6,616 nt of DNA from Deltaproteobacteria bacterium (GTDB lineage: Bacteria; Desulfobacterota; Desulfobacteria; Desulfobacterales; UBA11574). The position numbers and the translations under genes were made by a program. The stretch covers positions 1 to 6,616 of the forward strand of contig JAFDCA010000143.1 in NCBI GenBank assembly GCA_019313025.1, read 5' to 3'. The notes below the pieces were generated by a model that was not told the origin of the DNA, made no database searches, and saw nothing but the letters and a program-made list of their open reading frames with translations. Shown one piece after another: positions 1-5,756 of the stretch; the stretch's first letter is position 1; each line of letters starts with the position of its first letter.

Positions 1-151
1 ACCCTTGACCTGATGAACAGGAACCGGATAAGAGGCAGTCGGGGGCGGACAAGCGGGCTCATGATCGCGAAGTCCATATCCAGGAAGACCGAAGGGACGT
101 AAGTGAAAAAGCGCAATTGTCGCGCTTGGCCTCTGGTGGTAGGCTTGCCGG
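1..151. other. GC-rich flank upstream of the transposase remnant
   Basis: This stretch is GC-rich like the remnant that follows it. On the plus strand a 33-codon frame is open from the window edge to TAA at 101-103 (residues include LMNRNRIRGSRGRTSGLMIA). I do not recognise it as any family, and it could be either the tail of a gene cut by the window or chance. Its composition groups it with the transposase remnant, so it may belong to the same imported segment. Confidence 0.3.
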
Positions 152-362
152 ATGCATAGACAAGCGACATTCGATGCTCCCGGCACACTCCACCACGTGA
201 TTGCTCGCGGGATCGAACGGCGCGCGATCTTCTTGGGAGAGGGGGATTGCGAAGATATCCTCTGAAGGCTCGAGGCCGCGGTCTCCAGGGGCGGCGCATC
301 GGCGTCGCTTGGGCGCTGATTCCCAACTATCTCCATCTATTGGTTCGGACCGGCGATGGGAT
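152..362 (+). pseudogene. Decayed Y1 (HUH) REP-associated/IS200-like transposase, N-terminal remnant
   Basis: Conceptual translation from the ATG at 152 begins MHRQATFDAPGTLHHVIARG and continues IERRAIF, which is the characteristic N-terminus of REP-associated (RAYT) Y1 transposases. The reading frame is broken by TGA at 263-265. It then resumes in frame, but a frame change near 300-304 is needed to continue as VAWALIPNYLHLLVRTGDG. That block is the family's HUH metal-binding motif, normally Asn-His-x-His-Leu-Leu. Here the first histidine is Tyr (TAT at 328-330), one base from CAT. Family similarity stops around base 362, where composition turns AT-rich, so the part carrying the catalytic tyrosine is missing. 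The remnant is GC-richer than its surroundings, consistent with horizontal acquisition. It cannot encode an active enzyme. I am confident of the family and less sure of the exact 3' boundary. Confidence 0.75.
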
Positions 363-606
363 CAAAATGTTAAGATTTGTTGAACAAACTTAAAACTCAT
401 GGCTATTGTGGGTTTCCCTTGGCCAATCCATAAAACGGGTCAATTTTGGATTACGTGCCTTAACACAATTAATTGATACCTCTGGTATATTGCAGACTAC
501 ATTTACAAATCTGAAAAATTGAAACAGGGTCAAGCCCAGTTATAAAACCGTTGAATGCAAGTGATTTTTTATGGATTGATTGGGGAACCTCTATTCCTAG
601 TACAAC
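363..606. other. Non-coding gap between the transposase remnant and the methyltransferase gene
   Basis: No supported reading frame was found on either strand. The composition is AT-rich. Two GGGTCAA heptamers occur at 437-443 and 527-533, 90 bases apart. There is a small 4-bp dyad (GGAA/TTCC, about 583-596) just beyond the stop of the minus-strand methyltransferase, but no following T-run, so I do not call it a terminator. Confidence 0.4.
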
Positions 607-1167
607 TTAACAGCGCCGGTAATTGAACACCCCATTTTGCTTGCTTACATATGAGAATAACCCGGATTGAGGGATTGACTTTGGCACCCAGAAATGCACC
701 ATAGGGGGAAACAACCACACTGCCAGGGTGCCATCCGGTTGCAGGACACGATGCATTTCTGGTAAAAGCCGATTCAAGGGTAAGAAAGGGAAAGGGATTA
801 CACCAAACAGCAGGGCCTTGTCTATACTCGCGCTATCCAATCCTGTATCCAGAGCATCTCGTTTTACTACTCGGACGTTCTTCAAATCCGCATTACGCAC
901 TTTTCTTGATACTTGTTCAATATATCCGGATGACAGATCCATCGCCACCAGGCAACCTTCATCACCAATCAGCTTTGCTGCGGGTATCGTGAAAAAACCC
1001 GTTCCGCACCCCACCTCTAAAACGGTCTGCCCAGGCAGAATGCCAGCACCTTTCAGGGTTTTCATAGGGTTCATGAGCCAGCGACGAGCCCCGCTTCCCA
1101 TCATTATTCCAGCTGGTTTGAAAAGCAAATTCAGAATCTTTGAATTTCCTAAGTCTTTTGTATTCAT
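607..1167 (-). CDS. Class I SAM-dependent methyltransferase, small UbiE-like
   Basis: This 186-residue protein has a Rossmann-type SAM-binding core. Motif I, VLEVGCGTGFF, is at residues 49-59, the acidic residue that would bind the ribose hydroxyls is D77 (VAMDLS), an RDALD segment is at 103-107, and the post-core block EMHRVLQPDGTLAV is at 137-150. The C-terminus (NGVFNYRRC) resembles the short end of archaeal and bacterial small methyltransferases of about 190 residues, so it looks full length. The ATG is preceded by AGGA with 8-base spacing. The substrate cannot be deduced. It lacks the paired cysteines and the three conserved arsenic-binding cysteines of ArsM, so a second arsenite methyltransferase is unlikely. 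It is the last gene of the minus-strand cluster, 51 bases after the phosphatase gene, and probably co-transcribed. Family call is firm; function is unknown. Confidence 0.85.
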   Translation of the reverse strand: MNTKDLGNSKILNLLFKPAGIMMGSGARRWLMNPMKTLKGAGILPGQTVLEVGCGTGFFTIPAAKLIGDEGCLVAMDLSSGYIEQVSRKVRNADLKNVRVVKRDALDTGLDSASIDKALLFGVIPFPFLPLNRLLPEMHRVLQPDGTLAVWLFPPMVHFWVPKSIPQSGLFSYVSKQNGVFNYRRC

Positions 1168-1218
1168 TTTTCATTTCCTGACTCAGACAGGTGGTTTGGA
1201 GTTAAGCCTTTAAATTTA

Positions 1219-2247
1219 CTATCTGATTTTACAGATTACAATCGTGGTATCATCGGCTAACGGTTTGCCCTCACTAAATTCCTCCAAGCTCAGCCTGATT
1301 TTTTGGATCAGTTCCTTCACTGGCAGACGTTCTACTTGTTCAATCAATGTTTCCAAACGTTCCCGACCAAATTCCTGATTTTGAAGGTTCACAGCTTCGG
1401 TGATTCCATCTGTATACAACACAAGAAGATCTTCTTTTTGTAGTTCAATTGTTTTCTCTGCGAACTCAGATTCTTCAACCAAACCGATCGCAGCCCCTGT
1501 TGGCTGTAACATCTCTAAGGATTCTTTTTTGCTCTTGCTGTTGCGCAAAACCAGTGGTGGTTGGTGGCCCGCATTGCAAAATGTGAGTGTCTTGGTTGAT
1601 GAGTCGAAGGCTCCAATGAAAAACGTTACAAACGTTTCAAAGCGAATATTGTGGATGAACAGCTTGTGTATTTGGCGTATTACATCGGCGGGCGATTTGT
1701 TAATCGGCACTAAAGTCTGCAGCAAAGCCTGTATACTGGCCATATGAAGGCTTGCCGATACCCCATGACCCGCAACATCTGCTATGGCCAGACCATGAAG
1801 CCCGTTGCTAAAATCAATGAAATCAAAGTAATCTCCCCCCACGATTTGAGCCGGTCGACTATACGCTGCAATCTCAAGCCCGGGTATATTTGGTACTTCT
1901 TGCGGTAATAGCATTTTCTGCACATCCTGAGCCAATTCTAGCTCACTCTCCAAATGACGACGTTCTTCATTAGAGAGATGCTCAATGCACACACAAGCGG
2001 TATAATCGACTTCTAGGAGTTCTGGTTCAACGTCTTCATGACAAACCTCACACTTGCCTAAAGTTCTTGAATCTGCTTTCGATATGGCGTCATCAATCAC
2101 ATCTAAGCGGGCATGCACTGATTTTTCAGTTGAGGGGCCTAACAAGACTTTTTTCTTACCCAAGGGCGTGGCGTGAAGCCACTCGGTGAGGCTATCTCGT
2201 TTCTGCAATAGATCTTTACTCATGCGCTCTAAAAGAAGGGCTTCCAT
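1219..2247 (-). CDS. PP2C-family (RsbU/SpoIIE-type) serine phosphatase with N-terminal DksA/TraR-like zinc finger
   Basis: This 342-residue cytoplasmic protein has two recognisable modules. Residues 1-90 form a DksA/TraR-like helical hairpin and zinc finger with ligand pattern C66-x2-C69-x17-C87-x2-H90, the last cysteine of the usual C4 set being histidine. Residues 97-120 form a charged linker helix of the type that precedes RsbU phosphatase domains. Residues 121-342 are the PP2C/SpoIIE catalytic domain with its metal-binding aspartates: GGDYFDF (D139), ADVAGHG (D157), LYTDG (D280) and ADDTT (D332, D333). All are present, so it should be an active Mn/Mg-dependent phosphatase. Known relatives dephosphorylate anti-sigma-factor antagonists. 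No antagonist or anti-sigma kinase gene lies in this window, so the partner is unknown. AGGAAG is well placed 5 bases before ATG. It sits 78 bases after the rhodanese gene. Zinc ligands could conceivably also bind As(III), which is inference. Confidence 0.92.
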   Translation of the reverse strand: MEALLLERMSKDLLQKRDSLTEWLHATPLGKKKVLLGPSTEKSVHARLDVIDDAISKADSRTLGKCEVCHEDVEPELLEVDYTACVCIEHLSNEERRHLESELELAQDVQKMLLPQEVPNIPGLEIAAYSRPAQIVGGDYFDFIDFSNGLHGLAIADVAGHGVSASLHMASIQALLQTLVPINKSPADVIRQIHKLFIHNIRFETFVTFFIGAFDSSTKTLTFCNAGHQPPLVLRNSKSKKESLEMLQPTGAAIGLVEESEFAEKTIELQKEDLLVLYTDGITEAVNLQNQEFGRERLETLIEQVERLPVKELIQKIRLSLEEFSEGKPLADDTTIVICKIR

Positions 2248-2325
2248 ATGTACTTCCTATTCCTTCCCCCAAAATGTTTTGATACCCTGACATAAAAACA
2301 AAAATAAGTCGATAACGGGTACTCA

Positions 2326-2838
2326 TTAAGGGATCTGAGTGCAACACGATGCGATTTTTGTAACTAACCTCTTTTTGGAAAGTTTCATCCAACGGTTCCA
2401 GCGCCTCATGCCGCCTTTGATGCTATAAACCTGTGTAAAGCCTTCTTCTGTCATAATGGCTGATGCCACTTTGCTTAATTGTCCTGTGTCACACACCAGA
2501 ACAATCTTTAGGTCTGTTTTATTGGAAGAATGGGTGCTTTCAAATATTTCTTTCAAAAATTCATCAATCGGTCTGGATATCGATCCGTTGATATGATTTT
2601 TCTCATAATTCTCGGTTTCCCGAAGATCAACAATGTGAACATTATCCTCGTTTTCTAATAACAATCGACTTGTTTGAGGCGGCGTAAGATTAGTGTATCC
2701 TTTTCCTATTATCATATATTTTATGATTTCTCCAAGACCCACTTGCCAACTGCGTTTCCGGTAATTTTTTATCGATTCGAAAACAGCACCGATGTCTATA
2801 GCGTTTAAAAATGATTCGAGTATTATTTTTGAATCCAT
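2326..2838 (-). CDS. Soluble rhodanese-like domain protein with N-terminal helical extension and C-terminal Cys-Cys
   Basis: The protein has 170 residues. Residues 1-47 are a predicted helical extension that I do not recognise, with no signal peptide or membrane segment. Residues 48-152 are a rhodanese domain: the conserved aspartate and arginine in VDLRETENYEKNHI (D71, R73), the active-site cysteine C116 in the loop CDTGQLS, and the closing IKGGMRRWNRW block. The active loop lacks the arginine common in thiosulfate sulfurtransferases, so substrate preference may differ. The tail carries a vicinal pair C165-C166 (ASCC) four residues before the end, echoing the SCC pairs of the adjacent ArsM. 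Vicinal thiols commonly bind As(III), so an arsenic- or persulfide-handling role in this operon is reasonable inference. GAGGAG lies about 10 bases before ATG. It follows arsM by 35 bases, supporting co-transcription. Confidence 0.85.
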   Translation of the reverse strand: MDSKIILESFLNAIDIGAVFESIKNYRKRSWQVGLGEIIKYMIIGKGYTNLTPPQTSRLLLENEDNVHIVDLRETENYEKNHINGSISRPIDEFLKEIFESTHSSNKTDLKIVLVCDTGQLSKVASAIMTEEGFTQVYSIKGGMRRWNRWMKLSKKRLVTKIASCCTQIP

Positions 2839-2873
2839 ATGTTAATTTCTCCTCTAATATTTAAAACGATCGA

Positions 2874-3725
2874 TTATTCAGGCTTTTTTGTTTTAATATA
2901 AGCTGATACAATATAATCTCCAAAATTACTTCCCGGCATCCATTCATTAATGATTTTTTTACTCTCTTCCTTTACATCAATTATTATATCTCTAAATCCT
3001 GTTTGCTCCAGCATGATAACGGTAGACTCTACAGTTGCAGCTCCGCCAACACATGCAGAATACAGAGCCAGATCATTTTTTACCTCATCAGGCAACTCCC
3101 GAGTCGCCAGAATATCTGAAATCGCCAATCTACCGCCAGGCTTAAGTGCTCTAAATACATCTTTATAAACACTCTTTTTGTCAGGGGAAAGATTGATCAC
3201 ACAATTGGACATGATAATATCCGCACTATTATCAGCAACGGGCAGGTGCTCGATCTCGCCTAATCTAAACTCCACATTATCAATGCCTGCATCTTGGGCG
3301 CTCTTTCTGGCTTTGCTGATCATGTCAGGCGTCATATCAATACCAATCACTTTGCCGTCCTTTCCGACTTCATTAGCAGCCAGAAAACAATCAAACCCTC
3401 CACCACTGCCCAGATCCACCACTGTCTCCCCAGGTTTGAGAGATGCCAATGCCACGGGGTTACCGCAACCGAGGCCCAGATTGGCCCCCTCGGGTGTGCT
3501 CTCGAGATCATCTTTCGAATACCCCATGGCTTTGGACATCTGTTCAGGTGTGAACTGCGGTGCTCCGCAACAAGAGGCGGGCGATATTTTCGTATCTGAT
3601 ATTCTCTGTTCACCACAGCATGATGATGCAGGGTTTAAGTCTGATAGGTTCTTTCCGAGCCTTGCAATTTTTCCGCAATTATTTCGAACTGCCTTCCTAA
3701 TCTCTTCTTTGTCTCTTGTTTTCAT
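2874..3725 (-). CDS. arsM: Arsenite S-adenosylmethyltransferase (ArsM)
   Basis: ArsM transfers methyl groups from SAM to arsenite, producing methylated arsenicals in the cytoplasm. This 283-residue protein matches the family throughout. SAM motif I, VVDLGSGGGFD, is at 102-112. The acidic motif II residue is D130 (IGIDMTPDM). The three cysteines expected to bind As(III) are C87 in GLGCGNP, C175 in SNCVINLSP and C225 in SACVGGA. The N-terminus also has two vicinal pairs, C36-C37 and C52-C53, each in an SCCG context about 16 residues apart, as seen in other bacterial ArsM proteins. Length is normal. An excellent AAAGGAG precedes the ATG at 7-base spacing. It lies 77 bases downstream of arsR and is the clearest functional assignment in the window. 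Confidence is very high; the degree of methylation reached cannot be read from sequence. Confidence 0.97.
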   Translation of the reverse strand: MKTRDKEEIRKAVRNNCGKIARLGKNLSDLNPASSCCGEQRISDTKISPASCCGAPQFTPEQMSKAMGYSKDDLESTPEGANLGLGCGNPVALASLKPGETVVDLGSGGGFDCFLAANEVGKDGKVIGIDMTPDMISKARKSAQDAGIDNVEFRLGEIEHLPVADNSADIIMSNCVINLSPDKKSVYKDVFRALKPGGRLAISDILATRELPDEVKNDLALYSACVGGAATVESTVIMLEQTGFRDIIIDVKEESKKIINEWMPGSNFGDYIVSAYIKTKKPE

Positions 3726-3759
3726 TTTGATCTCCTTTGTAATAATTAGCTAATGTATT

Positions 3760-3777
3760 TATGCACTTATATGCATA
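3760..3777. repeat. Inverted repeat in the arsR-arsM gap
   Basis: TATGCA (3760-3765) and TGCATA (3772-3777) form perfect 6-bp arms around a 6-base centre, CTTATA. It lies between the arsR stop and the arsM ribosome binding site. It may be a small RNA hairpin tuning expression, or a protein site. It has no T-run on the transcribed strand good enough to be a terminator. Confidence 0.35.
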
Positions 3778-3802
3778 TTTTAGGTTAAAAAAATGCCTGT
3801 TA

Positions 3803-4156
3803 CTACTTGCAGCAGTCAGGACAGCACTCCTTCATACATTTGTTTATCTTCTCTGTTATATCTACCAGTTTTTCCAGAAATGGCTGACCATTGACGCTAT
3901 AGAACACATGTCGATTCTCTTTTTCGCCTATCAGGATACCGGCCTGTTGCATAAGGTTCAGATGTCTGGAGATAACCGACCGGTCCTGGGGCATATTTTT
4001 CGCTATGCTTCCGATATCGGCTCGGCCGTTTAGCATAAGGAACTTTAATATCTGAACTCGAACTGGTTCGCTCAGGGTTTTAAAAAATTTTGAATCCAGA
4101 ACTTCAACCAGTTCTTCTGCGATTTTTATTTGTTTTTGGGTTAGCGTCGCTTCCAT
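3803..4156 (-). CDS. arsR: ArsR/SmtB-family arsenite-responsive repressor with C-terminal cysteine cluster
   Basis: This is a winged-helix transcriptional repressor that releases DNA on binding As(III). From the chosen start it has 117 residues. The domain runs from LSEPVRVQILKFL through the recognition helix (DRSVISRHLNLMQQAGIL) to the wing (EKENRHVFYSV). The classical CVCDLC site in the helix before recognition is absent (ADIGSIAKNM there). Instead five cysteines sit at the extreme C-terminus in CMKECCPDCCK (C107, C111, C112, C115, C116), the likely sensing site. A longer frame starts at the ATG ending at 4186 and would add MCVCVHYCTS. I prefer the inner ATG because that extension is overlaid by a strong TTGACA/TATTGT promoter whose predicted start falls on the inner ATG. 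Neither ATG has a good ribosome binding site. It is first in the cluster, 77 bases before arsM. Confidence 0.9.
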   Translation of the reverse strand: MEATLTQKQIKIAEELVEVLDSKFFKTLSEPVRVQILKFLMLNGRADIGSIAKNMPQDRSVISRHLNLMQQAGILIGEKENRHVFYSVNGQPFLEKLVDITEKINKCMKECCPDCCK

Positions 4157-4162
4157 ACTCGT

Positions 4163-4191
4163 ACAATAATGCACACACACGCACATGTCAA
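4163..4191 (-). promoter_or_regulatory. Probable sigma-70-type promoter of arsR
   Basis: On the minus strand a perfect TTGACA (4186-4191) is followed after 17 bases by TATTGT (4163-4168, four of six consensus bases). Counting from the -10 box, transcription would begin at or next to base 4156, the A of the preferred arsR ATG, implying a leaderless or near-leaderless message. The spacer is part of a 20-base alternating purine-pyrimidine run. Prediction only. Confidence 0.55.
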
Positions 4192-4225
4192 GAAATAAAT
4201 ATTGTCTTCATTTCATAATAATATA

Positions 4226-4257
4226 ATCAACAATTGATAATTGGTATACGTTAACGT
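4226..4257. promoter_or_regulatory. Cluster of short dyads upstream of arsR, possible operator
   Basis: ATCAA-CAA-TTGAT (4226-4238) is a perfect 5-bp-arm dyad of the ATCAA/TTGAT kind often seen in ArsR-family operators. It overlaps a second dyad, CAATT-GAT-AATTG (4231-4243), and is followed by the perfect 10-bp palindrome ACGTTAACGT (4248-4257). The cluster is 70-100 bases upstream of the predicted arsR start, farther than a typical repressor site, so its role is uncertain. Confidence 0.35.
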
Positions 4258-4376
4258 CCCTTTTTCCTTTCATATTCCTCCTTGTCGATTTGGATTAGAG
4301 CGTACGGTTTTTCGAGTATGTCCAAGGCCGAACCTGACGAGTTTATATATTGGGTGTCTGTGTTGCTGGGACCGAA
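4251..4376 (-). other. Open 41-codon fragment of coding-like composition, unidentified
   Basis: Between the TGA at 4377-4379 and the TAA at 4251-4253 the minus strand reads 41 sense codons with protein-like composition, including SGSALDILEKPYALIQIDK and then EEYERKKGR. It has no ATG and no homology I recognise. A TTG codon lies in the middle (SALD, encoded GCC-TTG-GAC). It may be the C-terminal scrap of a lost gene, or a small gene with a rare start. A strong AAGGAGG in this stretch precedes, by only three bases, a 22-codon frame beginning at ATG 4273 and ending at 4208 (MKGKRDVNVYQLSIVDYIIM), which is a second, weaker candidate. Neither is established. Confidence 0.25.
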
Positions 4377-4465
4377 TCAAAACATCGGTATGGTTAGATA
4401 GTTGGTAAGTATATTTAATAAACACAGAATATTATTCAATGGAATCTCAATAATGTGGACTGCCG

Positions 4466-4942
4466 TTATGGTGACAACCGGAAATTCTGTATGCAAAGCT
4501 TTTGCGCGTTCCGGTAAAAGAAAATATAAAGACCCAAAGCAAGTAATACAAAGTCTCTGAAAATCAAGGGTCCGGCAAAGATCCCTTGACCATTTGAGTT
4601 TATCGAAAAGCAACCGCAGTTAAATTCATGACCGCGGATGAGATTTATGGAAAGTGCGGTTATAAAAGTCAACAGCATGCCATTGACTATCAGTGAGGCA
4701 GACCGTGGATAAAGTCCGATGATGAGGGCGAGCCCCGTGAAAAGCTCGAGGGAAGGCACGATGATGGAAATCAGGTTTATGAACACGGCCGGGAAAAGGT
4801 CATATCCGTAAATAATTTTTGCAAAAACAGCCGGCGCCAGAATCTTGTTATAACTGGCATATACAAAGGTTACACCAAGAATCCAGCGTGCCGCCAACTC
4901 GATCCAGTGGTTACCAAAGAAAGTTCTAATGGGTTTATTCAA
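4466..4942 (-). CDS. MauE/DoxX-family redox-associated membrane protein
   Basis: This four-helix integral membrane protein has 158 residues from the chosen start. Predicted membrane segments are at roughly 13-31, 53-77, 81-102 and 123-143. After the third helix comes a Cys-x-Cys motif in EFNCGCFS (C109, C111), typical of MauE-like proteins thought to move electrons or thiols across the membrane. The first helix contains the DoxX/MauE-like ARWILGVTFVYASYNKI. I chose TTG at 4940-4942 because AAGGG lies 7 bases before it and it overlaps the rhodanese stop by 8 bases, a standard coupling arrangement. An upstream ATG at 4988-4990 would add 16 residues, lies fully inside the rhodanese gene, and has a GGAG 4-5 bases before it. 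The partner is presumably the rhodanese just upstream. Physiological substrate is unknown. Confidence 0.82.
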   Translation of the reverse strand: MNKPIRTFFGNHWIELAARWILGVTFVYASYNKILAPAVFAKIIYGYDLFPAVFINLISIIVPSLELFTGLALIIGLYPRSASLIVNGMLLTFITALSINLIRGHEFNCGCFSINSNGQGIFAGPLIFRDFVLLALGLYIFFYRNAQKLCIQNFRLSP

Positions 4943-5420
4943 TTGGATACCCTTCCGCTTCCCATCCCGGAAAGCCGTCGATAAAAACATTTATCTCCAT
5001 ATACCCTAACTCCATAAGAAGTTGTGCCAGCTTGTGACTGTCTTCGCAGGTTCTGCCTGAACAATAGGTTACAATGGCTTTTTCAGGTGAATATTGTTCC
5101 AAAAACGCTTCGATTTTTTCATCAAACTGCCCCACCGGCAAAGAAACCGCTCCCTTGATGTGTCCTTCATCATAATCATCCCGGGGCCGGGCATCGACAA
5201 AAACGAAGTTTTGGCTGTCATACAACTTCTTGGCCAAGGCTACGTCGCCGATTTCAAGGTCGTTGAGGGCAATATCGTTTTTTTCATTTGCCGTAATCAC
5301 GCCCTCTGAGGTATCCCACTGGCCGACCAGGGCAATACCGGCCGGTGAGAAATAATTGACCGCAAGCGCCGTGATGATCGCTGCGCTCACAAGAATGCTT
5401 ATTTCCTTGATTGTTTCCAT
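4935..5420 (-). CDS. Membrane-anchored rhodanese-like domain protein
   Basis: This 161-residue protein has an N-terminal hydrophobic anchor (about residues 7-24), followed by a short linker (LVGQWDTSEGVITA) and a rhodanese domain from about residue 55 to the end. Conserved features are VDARPRDDYDEGHI (D76, R78), the active-site loop CSGRTCEDS with catalytic C120 and a second cysteine C125 five residues on, and the closing FIDGFPGWEAEGYPIE. The loop matches active sulfurtransferases better than the rhodanese in the arsenic cluster. The domain probably faces the periplasm, by analogy with similar anchored rhodaneses. Its stop overlaps the start of the MauE/DoxX gene, so the two form a translationally coupled pair, likely for periplasmic sulfur or thiol redox work. 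The ATG has only a weak ribosome binding site. Family is certain; pathway is inferred. Confidence 0.88.
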   Translation of the reverse strand: METIKEISILVSAAIITALAVNYFSPAGIALVGQWDTSEGVITANEKNDIALNDLEIGDVALAKKLYDSQNFVFVDARPRDDYDEGHIKGAVSLPVGQFDEKIEAFLEQYSPEKAIVTYCSGRTCEDSHKLAQLLMELGYMEINVFIDGFPGWEAEGYPIE

Positions 5421-5756
5421 CGAGCTTTTGATGTTGGGTATAATATTACCTGTTCAAAATATCAGAGCACAATATTGAAGAGTAAAATACCCAAATATTC
5501 AGTAATCCAACAAAAAAAATCACCGTGTTACACTCATAGTTAACACTACAAGCCATCCTTATGATACATCAGCAAACCTTCAGGTCCGTAGAGTTTTTAA
5601 ATAGATAGTTTTTTGTAAATTTATTAATGAAAAAGGTAGGATTGTTACTAAATCTTTAAGAATATTCTAACAAAATACAAACGGATAGATCGTTCTCTAT
5701 CTCCTGATTTTAACATGCTAGAACCATGGGCCATCCATGCTGCTAAACTTCACTCT
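5421..5756. other. Non-coding gap upstream of the rhodanese/MauE pair
   Basis: This is 336 AT-rich bases with no supported gene on either strand. Features seen are the dyad GGTA-TAATAT-TACC (5437-5450) 17 bases before the rhodanese start, a CAATATTG palindrome (5470-5477), and the hairpin with T-run listed separately. The promoter of the rhodanese gene should lie here, but I could not identify a convincing -35/-10 pair. Confidence 0.45.
5512..5546 (-). terminator. Weak candidate intrinsic terminator
   Basis: Read on the minus strand, GTGTTA (5546-5541) pairs with TAACAC (5530-5525) around a 10-base loop, followed by GGTGA and then eight Ts (5519-5512). The stem is short and half AT, and the T-run is offset by 5 bases, so strength would be low. 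Its position between the XRE regulator gene and the rhodanese/MauE pair would separate the two transcripts. Confidence 0.3.

Noticed and set aside
201..383. 60-codon plus-strand open frame
   Set aside because: It overlaps the Y1 transposase relic in another frame; the transposase similarity explains the sequence better.
583..600. Possible terminator after the methyltransferase gene
   Set aside because: Only a 4-bp stem and no adjacent T-run on the minus strand.
607..1167. Second arsenite methyltransferase
   Set aside because: The protein lacks the paired N-terminal cysteines and the three conserved arsenic-binding cysteines, so operon membership alone does not support it.
728..1213. 161-codon plus-strand open frame
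   Set aside because: It runs antisense over the SAM methyltransferase, whose motifs are unmistakable, and has no recognisable domain.
3178..3753. 191-codon plus-strand open frame
   Set aside because: It is the antisense shadow of arsM, with proline/serine-rich low-complexity translation and no family features.
3761..4033. 90-codon plus-strand open frame over arsR
   Set aside because: Antisense shadow of the ArsR winged-helix gene.
4377..4613. 78-codon minus-strand open frame
   Set aside because: Its first half overlaps the MauE/DoxX gene in another frame and the rest is AT-rich spacer. It was considered as the front of the 4251-4376 fragment because the frame is the same, but the TGA and lack of homology argue against it.
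5713..5745. CCATGG-containing hairpin just downstream of the XRE/two-CW gene
   Set aside because: The stem is about 5 bp with no T-run, so it does not qualify as an intrinsic terminator.
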